Assembly (NCBI RefSeq): GCF_900129155.1
Contig: NZ_FQVF01000014.1
Coordinates: 62,001 to 126,000 of the forward strand
From: Marinomonas polaris DSM 16579
GTDB taxonomy: Bacteria; Pseudomonadota; Gammaproteobacteria; Pseudomonadales; Marinomonadaceae
Direction of reading: 5' to 3'
DNA length: 64,000 nt
The position numbers and the translations under genes are program-made. Below the pieces are notes generated by a model. That model did no database searches. It was not told the origin of the DNA and worked only from the letters and a program-made list of their open reading frames with translations. Of this stretch, positions 7,948 through 16,441 are shown in pieces (position 1 is the first letter of the stretch; each line of letters opens with the position of its first letter).

Positions 7948-9233
7948 AACAAATTAAAACTGCGAAACAGCTAACCTTCACTTATTTCTCAATCGTAGCG
8001 TTCGCGATTATAGCGTTTCACTTTTCTATGTTTACCTCAATGATCGAAAACATAGAAATGATTTATGCAGAAAATCGCATGTTAAAAGATAAAAATACGG
8101 CTGTTTCTTTATTAAATGGCACTGATTTAACACATGTTTCTGTGCCGCCTTTTTCCGAAGTGTACGTGGGTAAAGAAAACTTACCATCTGGTGTGGTTCT
8201 TGCCGCCAACGCCAAAGACGATAAGCCTTATGAATTAGACAAAGAATCAGATACGACGTTAGAAATGTTTTCTATGCATTCTAGAGTGATGCTAAATGGC
8301 GAGTTGAAAGATATTTATGTGATTCATTACGATGAGATTTATGAAATCTCTGAAGCCCAGATGTTTGAAACACAGAGTACTCAACTTGTGTTGTCTCTGT
8401 TGTTGTTGATCGTCAGTTTGTGGGTGGTCATGCGAATCTCTGATCGCTTAACCAAACCGCTTGCCCAACTTTCTAAAAGTCTTGGCGAAAGAACGCCTGC
8501 CAATTTGTCTGCTATTGAGTTGCCAGAAGGGGCGGCGACAAGAGAAATTCGCCATTTAGTTGATAGGTTAAATAGCTACCAAAATCAAATTCGAGAGTTG
8601 ATTCAGCGAGAGAGAGCATTCAACCGTTATGCGAGTCATGAGCTACGTACACCTCTAATGGTCATGAAGGGCGCGACAACGCTGCTTGGTAAATCTGACT
8701 CGAAGGAATTTTTAGAACGTCAACGAGTGCGCATGGTTCAAGCCTGTCAAGAGATGGAAGATTACATTACGACTCTGTTGTCTCTAACTCGAGATGAAGA
8801 TTTGGCTGCTATTGCTTCGCGTGTTGTGCAGACAAGTGAATATGAAGACATTCGACAGACGCATTTGGGGTATCTCACAGGTAAATCTGTTGCGGTTGAT
8901 ATTGTTGAAAATGGTCAAATTATTACTAAATTACCTATTCCTACTTTTCATATTTTAGTGGGGAATTTACTGAAAAATGCCATGGCCTGTACTGAAGAGG
9001 GCTATGTGAATCTAGTGATATCAGATAATGAATTATCTATTGTCGATACAGGTTGTGGTTTGAGCGGCAAACCGGGCGGCGAAAGTTATGGTTTGGGGTT
9101 GATGATAGTGCGCGATATTTGCGCCAAGTATCATTGTTCGTTCTCTTTGGCGGATAACTGTTCAGCTGATAATGGTGCGCTAGGGTGCACTGCTACAGTC
9201 GTTTTTCCAAGTGATACACAATGTTCTCAATGA
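7944..9233 (+). CDS. Sensor histidine kinase, partner of the upstream regulator
   Basis: The kinase has an N-terminal membrane helix (about residues 12-33), a periplasmic sensor of roughly 110 residues and a second membrane helix near 145-165. A HAMP-like linker (SDRLTKPLAQLSK) leads to a dimerisation domain with ASHELRTPL as the phosphoacceptor H-box. The ATPase domain shows NLLKNA (N-box), IVDTGCGL (G1) and YGLGL (G2). The 4-base ATGA overlap with the regulator shows co-translation. The sensor domain has no family I recognise. The divergent glycosyltransferases are the likely targets. Confidence 0.87.
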   Translation: MKQIKTAKQLTFTYFSIVAFAIIAFHFSMFTSMIENIEMIYAENRMLKDKNTAVSLLNGTDLTHVSVPPFSEVYVGKENLPSGVVLAANAKDDKPYELDKESDTTLEMFSMHSRVMLNGELKDIYVIHYDEIYEISEAQMFETQSTQLVLSLLLLIVSLWVVMRISDRLTKPLAQLSKSLGERTPANLSAIELPEGAATREIRHLVDRLNSYQNQIRELIQRERAFNRYASHELRTPLMVMKGATTLLGKSDSKEFLERQRVRMVQACQEMEDYITTLLSLTRDEDLAAIASRVVQTSEYEDIRQTHLGYLTGKSVAVDIVENGQIITKLPIPTFHILVGNLLKNAMACTEEGYVNLVISDNELSIVDTGCGLSGKPGGESYGLGLMIVRDICAKYHCSFSLADNCSADNGALGCTATVVFPSDTQCSQ

Positions 9234-9345
9234 TCTATGCATTTAAAAAATAGATAGATTGGAACCAATATAAGCATAAAACAATCAAGTTTATAGATGT
9301 TATGATGTGTGCATCAGTTACACTATTTCTTGATGGAGAAACATA

Positions 9346-10356
9346 ATGAGCTCGTCAATTTTAAAACGAATTCCTCTGCAAATGTTCTGGCCTACATTTG
9401 ATCCTTTTTTATTTTGTGCTTTCCATAATGATACTTACCCAAAAGCAAACGCATCTATGGGGCCTGATGCACCGCTAAATAATCGTCCATTGGGGCAAGA
9501 CTTTGGCGGTATTGATGGTTGGCGTATGTATCACGGTAAAAGTATTCCTGGGTTTCCTGCTCATCCGCATCGCGGGTTTGAAACGGTAACCATTGTGAAC
9601 AAAGGCTTTGTTGATCATGCCGATTCTATTGGTGCGGCTGGCCGTTATGGGGAGGGTGATACTCAGTGGATGACGGCAGGTGAAGGCGTTCAGCATTCCG
9701 AAATGTTCCCTTTGTTGAATGAAGAAGATGTTAATCCATTAGAACTTTTTCAAATTTGGTTAAATTTGCCAAGCAAGAATAAAATGGTGCCACCGCATTT
9801 CACCATGCTTTGGAATGAAGATACGCCAGTGGTAAAGGTTGCCGACAGTGAAGGTCTGGAAACTCAAGTTAAGGTGGTTGCTGGCACGTTTCAAAATGTT
9901 GATCCTTCACCTTGTCCGCCTAATTCATGGGCGGCGGATAGTAAAAACGATGTTGCTATTTGGTTGATTGATTTGCCAGAAAACGGTGAATGGAACTTGC
10001 CTGCAGCGGTAGCTAATTTGAGCCGTACTTTGTACTTTTTTGAAGGTGAGAAGGTCACGTTAGATGGTGCAAATGCGTCTATTAATGAAGCTTTTGTCTT
10101 GAAAAGTGATTCCGCTTTGGTATTGCGTAATCAGGGCAAAAAAGCCAGATTCTTGTTGTTGCAAGGCCGCCCAATCGGTGAGCATGTTGAGCAACATGGT
10201 CCTTTTGTTATGAATACACGTGCAGAGCTACAGCAAGCGTTTCAAGATTATCAACGTACACAATTTGGTGGTTGGCCTTGGCCGCGCCATGATCAAGTGC
10301 ATGATAAATCGAAAGGGCGATTTGCTGAATATAGCGCTGAGCAAGCCAAGGCTTGA
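9346..10356 (+). CDS. Pirin family protein
   Basis: This bicupin-type protein of 336 residues carries the pirin signature HPHRGFETVTIV near residue 76, plus GEGVQHSEMF, which supply the metal-binding histidines and a glutamate. Pirins bind iron or other metals; some have quercetinase activity and others modulate transcription or metabolism, so no single function can be assigned. GGAGAAAC supplies the ribosome binding site. It is alone on its transcript as far as visible, and the next gene (gtrA-like) is convergent. Confidence 0.85.
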   Translation: MSSSILKRIPLQMFWPTFDPFLFCAFHNDTYPKANASMGPDAPLNNRPLGQDFGGIDGWRMYHGKSIPGFPAHPHRGFETVTIVNKGFVDHADSIGAAGRYGEGDTQWMTAGEGVQHSEMFPLLNEEDVNPLELFQIWLNLPSKNKMVPPHFTMLWNEDTPVVKVADSEGLETQVKVVAGTFQNVDPSPCPPNSWAADSKNDVAIWLIDLPENGEWNLPAAVANLSRTLYFFEGEKVTLDGANASINEAFVLKSDSALVLRNQGKKARFLLLQGRPIGEHVEQHGPFVMNTRAELQQAFQDYQRTQFGGWPWPRHDQVHDKSKGRFAEYSAEQAKA

Positions 10357-10378
10357 TTGAATTGACAAGCACGGCTGA

Positions 10379-10819
10379 TTAAAGCTTAGCGGGAGAAAAC
10401 ACCCAATAGCGTGAGAAAACATAATTGAGCATCATGCCAATTAATATGCCGGGTATCATGGCTAAATAAGGCCATAAAAGAGTCAGTGTAGAATTGGATG
10501 TTGCTGGTGGTTGAGACATTAATATTAGATAGCAACCCCAATTAGGCACAAAGGCAATAACAGAGCTGCCGAGAAATTGCATCCATTGCAGAGCAGCAGC
10601 CTTTTTGCTGTTGCTTGTTTTTTCTTGTTTGGGGTCAGTAAAAGTAATAGTGCGATTCCACCACCAGTTCGAGCTGGCTGCGACCCAAAATGCGAAACCA
10701 CGAGCAACAAGATGCGGCAACCAAATGGAAAGCAGCAGCATACTGGCAAGGTCGACTAGAAAGCCAGCACCACCGACGATAGCAAAGCGTACAAAAGTAT
10801 GTTTGAAAATTAAGTTCAT
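10379..10819 (-). CDS. GtrA-like family membrane protein
   Basis: This is a small, four-helix membrane protein of 146 residues. It starts with a GtrA-type segment (FVRFAIVGGAGFLVDLASMLLL), then WVAASSNWWWNRTITF, the typical family motif, and ends near NYVFSRYWVF. GtrA proteins are proposed flippases for undecaprenyl-phosphate sugars made by GtrB-like GT2 enzymes. A GT2/ArnT-like pair lies about 3 kb away, so this may be the missing flippase, although it is transcribed separately. The start at 10819 has only a weak ribosome binding site. Confidence 0.8.
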   Translation of the reverse strand: MNLIFKHTFVRFAIVGGAGFLVDLASMLLLSIWLPHLVARGFAFWVAASSNWWWNRTITFTDPKQEKTSNSKKAAALQWMQFLGSSVIAFVPNWGCYLILMSQPPATSNSTLTLLWPYLAMIPGILIGMMLNYVFSRYWVFSPAKL

Positions 10820-10909
10820 GGTGGCATTCTAAGCAGCTGAACATCAAAAAAATATGAAACTATTTCTCTTGAAGAAATTTTTAATCTTAACGAAATAAAA
10901 GGACCGAAA

Positions 10910-11425
10910 ATGAAAATACTTGCATTTGGTGCTAGTTCAAGCCGCCAGTCTATTAACAAGGCTTTGGCCGGTTATACAGCAAACCTTGTAGAAGGCGCGG
11001 AAGTGACACTTCTTGATCTTAATGATTTCGAAATGCCGCTTTTCAGTGAAGACTTTGAGAAAGAATCAGGTGTTCCAGCTCAAGCACAAGCATTTGTAGA
11101 TGCTATTGCTCAAACAGATGTAATCGTTGCATCTTTTGCTGAGCACAATGGTTCTTATTCTGCTGCTTATAAAAATATCTTTGATTGGGCATCTCGTATT
11201 GAAAAAGCCGTTTATCAAGATAAGCCAATTGCTGTGCTTTCAACATCTCCAGGACCTGGTGGTGCAAGTAGTGTGCTTGCACAAACTGTTAACAGCATGC
11301 CGTTTTTCAAAGGCAATATTGTTGGTAGCCTGAGTGTGCCTAACTTCTATAATGTAATGAAAGACGGTGAGGTTGTTGACGCTGCCATTAAGCAAGCCTT
11401 GTCGGATATTGTTGCTAAGTTTTAA
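10910..11425 (+). CDS. NAD(P)H-dependent FMN reductase (flavodoxin-like fold)
   Basis: The protein has 171 residues. An N-terminal GASSSRQSINKAL binds the FMN phosphate, and SFAEHNGSYSAAYKNIFDW and STSPGPGGASS complete the flavin site, as in YieF/ChrR/azoreductase-like enzymes. Such proteins reduce flavins, quinones or nitro and azo compounds in the cytoplasm. It is followed after 29 bases by a nitronate monooxygenase-like gene on the same strand, so a joint transcript is likely. The true substrate is unknown. Confidence 0.83.
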   Translation: MKILAFGASSSRQSINKALAGYTANLVEGAEVTLLDLNDFEMPLFSEDFEKESGVPAQAQAFVDAIAQTDVIVASFAEHNGSYSAAYKNIFDWASRIEKAVYQDKPIAVLSTSPGPGGASSVLAQTVNSMPFFKGNIVGSLSVPNFYNVMKDGEVVDAAIKQALSDIVAKF

Positions 11426-11454
11426 GCTTTTAGTTTTAAGTATAAGGAGGCCAG

Positions 11455-12513
11455 ATGAAACAATTTCTTTTATGTGATTGGTTGGGGATGGACTATCCGA
11501 TTATTCAGGCACCTATGGCAGGTGTTCAAGACAGCGCTTTGGCTATTGCGGTGTCGGAAGCGGGTGGTTTAGGTTCTTTGCCATGCGCTATGCTAAGCGT
11601 GGATGATATTGCTCATCAGGTTTCCTTAATTAAAGCCTCGACGAATAAACCGTATAATCTGAATTTTTTCTGTCATGACACTTCAGAATACAATGAAATA
11701 AAGCATCAACAATGGCGAGTGTTGTTGAAACCGTATTTTGATGAGCTTTCAGGTCAATATGATGCGACCATAAAAGCCGCAACCCGAATGCCTTTCAGTC
11801 ATGATATTGCCGATGTGATAGAAGACTTTGCTCCCCCCGTTATTAGTTTTCACTTTGGTTTGCCTGACGCTAAGTTGCTTGCACGGGTTAAAAGTTGGGG
11901 AACTAAGGTACTGTCTTCTGCGACAACACTTGAAGAGGCGGTTTGGTTAGAAGAAAATGGCGTGGATGGCATCATTGCGCAAGGTCTTGAGGCGGGAGGG
12001 CATCGAGGGATGTTTCTGTCGAAAGATGTTTCTACTCAAATTGGTTTGTTTTCACTATTGCCTCAAATTGTCGATCGAGTAAGTGTCCCTGTGATTGCAG
12101 CAGGTGGTATTTGTGATACTCGCAGTATTGACTGCGCTTTGTCTCTGGGTGCGTCAGTAGTACAAATAGGGACTTCTTATTTGTTGTGTCACGAAGCTAA
12201 AACATCTCAACTTCATCGTGCTGCGTTAAAAAGTCAAAGAGCCCATCATACGGCTTTAACCAATGTTTTTACTGGGCGACCTGCACGAGGTATTGCTAAT
12301 CGTATTATGAAAGATCTTGGCTATATGAATTCCAGTGTGCCAGATTTTCCTTATGCATCAATGGAAATGGCGCAATTGAAAAATTTGGCAGAGAAGCAGA
12401 ATTTGGATGATTTTTCTTCTTTGTGGAGTGGGCAGAATGTGTCAGGTTGCCAAGAAATATCCGCTTTTGATTTGACCAAACAATTCGCTGAGGCCTGTCG
12501 AATTGTTTCCTAA
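11455..12513 (+). CDS. Nitronate monooxygenase / 2-nitropropane dioxygenase family protein
   Basis: This FMN-dependent TIM-barrel protein has 352 residues. Family hallmarks are IIQAPMAGVQDSALA at the N-terminus, GLEAGGHRG carrying the catalytic histidine, and the FMN phosphate-binding segment PVIAAGGICDTRSI followed by GASVVQIGTSYL. Enzymes of this family oxidise nitronates such as propionate-3-nitronate. A strong AAGGAGG ribosome binding site precedes the ATG. It follows an FMN reductase gene, a plausible redox pairing, though class I nitronate monooxygenases do not need a reductase. Confidence 0.85.
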   Translation: MKQFLLCDWLGMDYPIIQAPMAGVQDSALAIAVSEAGGLGSLPCAMLSVDDIAHQVSLIKASTNKPYNLNFFCHDTSEYNEIKHQQWRVLLKPYFDELSGQYDATIKAATRMPFSHDIADVIEDFAPPVISFHFGLPDAKLLARVKSWGTKVLSSATTLEEAVWLEENGVDGIIAQGLEAGGHRGMFLSKDVSTQIGLFSLLPQIVDRVSVPVIAAGGICDTRSIDCALSLGASVVQIGTSYLLCHEAKTSQLHRAALKSQRAHHTALTNVFTGRPARGIANRIMKDLGYMNSSVPDFPYASMEMAQLKNLAEKQNLDDFSSLWSGQNVSGCQEISAFDLTKQFAEACRIVS

Positions 12514-12614
12514 TTATTCCTATATGGAATCCAAAATATAAGTTTTATTCCTTTTACAAATACATGTCTTAACCTCATGCTAACGCTTTCAAATTTGTGA
12601 GATAAGGCGTTGGC

Positions 12615-13502
12615 ATGTGGATCTTTATTACTCTGTTTGCAGCAGGTTGTCAGTCGGTTCGAACGGCGTATCAAAATACTCTGGCTCGTGAAACTGGGTT
12701 TTTACATGCCACTATGTCGCGTTCTTTATATGGCTTGCCATTAGTTAGTGTGTATCTTGTTATTTGTTGGCAGCTATTTGGTTGGGTATCTGTCGAAAAA
12801 AATCTAGTTTTTGTCGTCGCGGCAAGCATTTGTGCCATTACTCAGATTATGGCGACGTATTTTATGTTGCGAGCCTTTCAGGCTGGTAGTTTCGCATTGG
12901 GAACCTTGTTGTCTAAAACAGAAGCGGTTTTGGCTGCGTTAATTGGTTTGCCTCTGCTGCATTATACTTTGACAATGGGTGCGTGGTTTGGCATTGCTTT
13001 TGGTGTGCTAGGAGCTATTGTAATGAGTGTTAAGTGGAACAATATTAGACAAGCGCACAAGGACGTATCTCTTTTACTTGGGCTTGCTAGTGGTTTGTGT
13101 TTTGCTATTACCTCGGTAACATCGTCTATCGCCAGTCATTCTTTATCTGGTTCTCTCATTACTAGTGCAGGCGTCACGCTTTGGTATGTTTTAGCTTTGC
13201 AATCTATTATTTTGTGTGGCATTCAGATTTATAAAAGCAAAGATATTTTAGCTCCGTTTAGGCATGAATTTGCGTTAAGTTGTAAGGTAGGTGTCTTAAG
13301 TTCTCTAGGGTCAATTGGTTGGTTTACTGGTTTTGCTTTGGTTAATCCAGCTTTGGTGAAAACGTTAGGGCAGATTGAAATAATCGGAACCTTGTATTAT
13401 TCAAAAGTTCGTTTTTCTGAAAAAATGACGACGCAGCAATGGATTGGTGGCGCAATGATTGTGATCAGCGTTATCTTAGTAGTGACATCGACGATTAAGT
13501 GA
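12615..13502 (+). CDS. EamA/DMT-type transporter
   Basis: The protein has 295 residues and about ten hydrophobic segments arranged as two EamA repeats. Charged residues lie only in loops, for example the KWNNIRQAHKD linker between halves. The drug/metabolite transporter superfamily includes exporters of amino acids, metabolites and toxic compounds; nothing here gives the substrate. It is 7 bases upstream of a VOC-family gene, so these two are probably cotranscribed. Confidence 0.8.
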   Translation: MWIFITLFAAGCQSVRTAYQNTLARETGFLHATMSRSLYGLPLVSVYLVICWQLFGWVSVEKNLVFVVAASICAITQIMATYFMLRAFQAGSFALGTLLSKTEAVLAALIGLPLLHYTLTMGAWFGIAFGVLGAIVMSVKWNNIRQAHKDVSLLLGLASGLCFAITSVTSSIASHSLSGSLITSAGVTLWYVLALQSIILCGIQIYKSKDILAPFRHEFALSCKVGVLSSLGSIGWFTGFALVNPALVKTLGQIEIIGTLYYSKVRFSEKMTTQQWIGGAMIVISVILVVTSTIK

Positions 13503-13509
13503 GGGATAC

Positions 13510-13863
13510 ATGGAATCCAATAAGATCAATTATGTTGAATTACCAGCGCGTGATTTGGCGTTAAATAAAGCCTTTTTTAGTCAAGTGTTTGGTTGGGGGT
13601 TTAGAGATTACGGCCCAGAATATTCAGCGTTTGAAAATGCAGGATTAGATGGAGGCTTTTTTCAAGCGAATTTTTGTTCAAGACCACAAAATGGCGCGGC
13701 GTTGATTATTCTGTATAGTAATGAACTTGAAGTCGTATTTGAAAAAGTACAAGCGGCGGGTGGAACGATTGAACAAGTAATTTTTGACTTCCCTGGTGGT
13801 CGTCGTTTTCACTTTCTAGATCCGTGTGGTAACGAATGGGCGGTGTGGAGTGAGCCTGCTTAA
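13510..13863 (+). CDS. VOC family (glyoxalase/bleomycin resistance-like) protein
   Basis: The protein has 117 residues with the vicinal-oxygen-chelate fold pattern: INYVELPARDLALNKAFFSQVFGW at the start and FDFPGGRRFHFLDPCGNEWAVW at the end. The C-terminal H/E arrangement could bind a metal. Family members range from glyoxalases to antibiotic-binding proteins, so the reaction is unknown. GAGGGA lies just before the ATG. It follows the DMT transporter after 7 bases and is convergent with ansA. Confidence 0.82.
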   Translation: MESNKINYVELPARDLALNKAFFSQVFGWGFRDYGPEYSAFENAGLDGGFFQANFCSRPQNGAALIILYSNELEVVFEKVQAAGGTIEQVIFDFPGGRRFHFLDPCGNEWAVWSEPA

Positions 13864-13884
13864 CGTTTTAATCTGCAAATAAAC

Positions 13885-13924
13885 ATAACCGGACTGAATT
13901 CAAAAACAAACTCTGTCCGGTTAT
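13885..13924. terminator. Intergenic hairpin, probable terminator for convergent genes
   Basis: ATAACCGGAC (13885-13894) pairs perfectly with GTCCGGTTAT (13915-13924) across a 20-base loop. It sits between the stops of the VOC gene and ansA. The T-run is weak, so efficiency is uncertain. Confidence 0.55.
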
Positions 13925-13956
13925 TGTGTCTGCCTATTTGTTTCCTCTAGTCATCG

Positions 13957-14988
13957 TTATTGGAGAGTAAACTCGCCACAATAATTAGTGTTCCATTTTT
14001 CTAGTATGCCGTAATAGCTTTCGCCTGTAGCAATGAGCCAATGGAGCTTGCAGAAGGCTGCTTCTAGGGTCATGTCTCTACCACTCAAAACGTTCATAGA
14101 GGATAAGATAGATCCCGCTGCATACGCGCCCTGGGACACTCCGCCGTGTAGGCATTGAGTCAGATTTACAATGTTTTTCTTGCGTAGCATAGCTTCTGTT
14201 AAGAATGATAAAAACGCTGGGTTTTGATCTGGTACATTACCTGCACCATAAGTTAGCAGAACAATTGCCTTGCAGTTATCGTCGTCCAAGAGGCTTAAAT
14301 AAATGGCAACCGGTTGACTAGGGTGCAGTGTAACCACTCCAACCGCACCAGTTTTAAAGCTGACAATATTGTTTTCAAGTAATGTTGTTACGCTCTCGTC
14401 ATTACTTTTAATCATGCGATTTGGATAAAGCTGCATGCCAATCGCTAATTCACCTAACAAATCGTCATTTGGGGTATGGAAGGCTTCAAATCGACCGCTG
14501 CTAATTTTTTGGATGCGATTGCCGCGCATTAGTTTGCCATCAAAAACCAAGCTTACGTCTGCTATCCTATGAGAAATTGCCAATGATAGGGCAGCTTGTA
14601 AATTTGAAGTGGCATCACTTCGGTTCATCCCTAACGGAATTTGAGAGCCTGTTAGAATGATGTTTTTAGTGCAGGCGCCTAGCATGAAAGACAAGGCTGA
14701 GGCAGTGTACGCCATGGTGTCCGTACCATGAAGAATCACAAAGCCATCATAGTCTTGCCAATGAGTTGCAAGAATAGACACTAGTTTGGTCCAGTGCTTT
14801 GGCGTTATATTGGCGCTGTCAATTAAAGGTGAAATTTCCAGCACTTCAAAAGAGGGAAGAGTGTTTATGCTCATCCCTAACGCCATTTCTATACGCTCTT
14901 GCAAACCAGAAGCAGGGGCTAAGCCCTGCTCTGTTTGAATCATGCCTATGGTACCACCTGTATACAAGATGAGTACTTTTGCGCTCAT
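13957..14988 (-). CDS. ansA: L-asparaginase, cytoplasmic type I
   Basis: The enzyme hydrolyses L-asparagine to L-aspartate and ammonia. The first active-site motif is at the N-terminus (ILYTGGTIGM) and the second is HGTDTMAYTASALSF, with the threonine/aspartate pair used in catalysis. There is no signal peptide, and 343 residues matches the bacterial AnsA class. Its start overlaps the aspA stop by 4 bases (ATGA), so asparaginase and aspartase are co-translated and form a direct asparagine to fumarate route. The divergent HTH gene at 18106 is a candidate regulator. Confidence 0.9.
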   Translation of the reverse strand: MSAKVLILYTGGTIGMIQTEQGLAPASGLQERIEMALGMSINTLPSFEVLEISPLIDSANITPKHWTKLVSILATHWQDYDGFVILHGTDTMAYTASALSFMLGACTKNIILTGSQIPLGMNRSDATSNLQAALSLAISHRIADVSLVFDGKLMRGNRIQKISSGRFEAFHTPNDDLLGELAIGMQLYPNRMIKSNDESVTTLLENNIVSFKTGAVGVVTLHPSQPVAIYLSLLDDDNCKAIVLLTYGAGNVPDQNPAFLSFLTEAMLRKKNIVNLTQCLHGGVSQGAYAAGSILSSMNVLSGRDMTLEAAFCKLHWLIATGESYYGILEKWNTNYCGEFTLQ

Positions 14989-16388
14989 ATTACAACCTTG
15001 CTAGGGGAAAGCATGGATTGTGGGCTTAGCAAAATATTCACCTGCTCTTCCGTTAGCAGGTTTTCTTCAATTACCAAGGCTTTTACTGTGTTGCCAGTGT
15101 GCAGTGCGGTGTTAGCAATTCGAGATGCATTAGCGTAACCAATATGCGGAACCAGCGCAGTAATGATACCGATACTGTTTTCAACGTGACCAGCGCACAC
15201 GGCTTCATTGGCAGTGATGCCGCGTATGCAGCGAGTTTCCAGCATTTGGCAGGCTTCTTTAAGCATTTTTAACGAATTTAGTACGTTATAAATGATCATA
15301 GGTTCCATGGCGTTCAACTGTAATTGACCCGCTTCAGCCGCTAGAGTTACAGCAAGATCAGACGCGATGACTTGATACGCAGTTTGGTTCATCGCTTCAG
15401 GAATAACAGGGTTTACCTTACCTGGCATAATGGATGAGCCTGGCTGCATTGGTGGTAGGTTTATTTCGCCTAAACCTGTACGAGGTCCACTAGATAGCAA
15501 GCGCAAGTCGTTGCTCATCTTGCTTAGTTTAATAGCAAGACGCTTCAAAATGCCGGAGAAAAATACAAACGCACCCATGTCTGATGTTGCTTCGACTAAG
15601 TTGCTGGCAGGTACGAGTGGTTTTGTTGAAATAGTTGCTAGTTTTTCTACTACTAGTTTGGCATAACCTTCAGGTGTATTGATGCCAGTACCGATTGCAG
15701 TACCGCCAAGGTTTACTTCGCAAAGTAGTGCGCAGGCTTCACTGATGCGGTCGATATCTTCACCAAGGGTAACAGCAAAGGCATCAAACTCTTGGCCTAA
15801 TGTCATTGGTACTGCGTCTTGAAGCTGCGTACGTCCCATTTTTACGATGTGCGCGAATTCACGAGCTTTGGCTTCTAATGCTTCTTTTAGTGATGCAAGG
15901 CTTGGTACAAAGTTGTCGGCTGCAAACTGAATGCCCAAGCATGCTGCCGTTGGGTAAGCGTCGTTGGTGGATTGTGAGCGGTTTACGTCATCGTTTGGGT
16001 GTAGGAACTTGTATTCGCCTTTCTCATGCCCTAATTTCATTAGTGCGATGTTGGCAATAACTTCGTTGGCGTTCATGTTGGTTGAAGTGCCTGCACCACC
16101 TTGAATTACATCAACAATGAATTGATCGTGATATTGACCTTGGATCAAATCTTGGCAGGCATAGACAATGGCATCGGCTTTTTCAGTTGTTAGTAGTTTC
16201 ATATCTTGGTTGGTTCGAGCTGCAGCCGCTTTTACCATTGCCAAGGCTTTAATCAATTCAGGAAAGTGAGAAATAGGAACGCCAGTAATCGAGAAGTTTT
16301 GAGCTGCACGCAATGTCTGTATACCATACAACGCGTCAGCGGGAACGTCCATATTGCCAAGTAAATCGTATTCAGAGCGAGTATTCAT
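14985..16388 (-). CDS. aspA: Aspartate ammonia-lyase
   Basis: This 467-residue member of the fumarase/aspartase superfamily deaminates aspartate to fumarate. The signature GSSIMPGKVNP, with the catalytic serine loop, is visible in the middle. The GGAGTSTNMNANEVIAN and GRTQLQDAVPMTLGQEF motifs confirm the family and favour aspartase over fumarase, supported by the adjacent asparaginase. AGGAAG precedes the ATG. It follows the AGCS symporter gene on the same strand after 53 bases containing a hairpin. Confidence 0.9.
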   Translation of the reverse strand: MNTRSEYDLLGNMDVPADALYGIQTLRAAQNFSITGVPISHFPELIKALAMVKAAAARTNQDMKLLTTEKADAIVYACQDLIQGQYHDQFIVDVIQGGAGTSTNMNANEVIANIALMKLGHEKGEYKFLHPNDDVNRSQSTNDAYPTAACLGIQFAADNFVPSLASLKEALEAKAREFAHIVKMGRTQLQDAVPMTLGQEFDAFAVTLGEDIDRISEACALLCEVNLGGTAIGTGINTPEGYAKLVVEKLATISTKPLVPASNLVEATSDMGAFVFFSGILKRLAIKLSKMSNDLRLLSSGPRTGLGEINLPPMQPGSSIMPGKVNPVIPEAMNQTAYQVIASDLAVTLAAEAGQLQLNAMEPMIIYNVLNSLKMLKEACQMLETRCIRGITANEAVCAGHVENSIGIITALVPHIGYANASRIANTALHTGNTVKALVIEENLLTEEQVNILLSPQSMLSPSKVVI

Positions 16389-16401
16389 GATGTTCTTCCT
16401 G

Positions 16402-16428
16402 ACGCCTCACCGGATCACGATGAGGCGT
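16402..16428. other. Hairpin between the AGCS symporter gene and aspA
   Basis: ACGCCTCA (16402-16409) and TGAGGCGT (16421-16428) form a perfect 8-base stem with an 11-base loop. No T-run follows on the minus strand, so it looks more like an RNA stability or processing element than a terminator. It could set different expression of transporter and enzyme. Confidence 0.5.
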
Positions 16429-16441
16429 AATTTAAGTTGGT

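Noticed and set aside
10525-10847. Several alternative frames over the gtrA-like gene
   Set aside because: The GtrA motifs lie in the 10379-10819 minus frame; the others give cysteine- or basic-rich products without family features.
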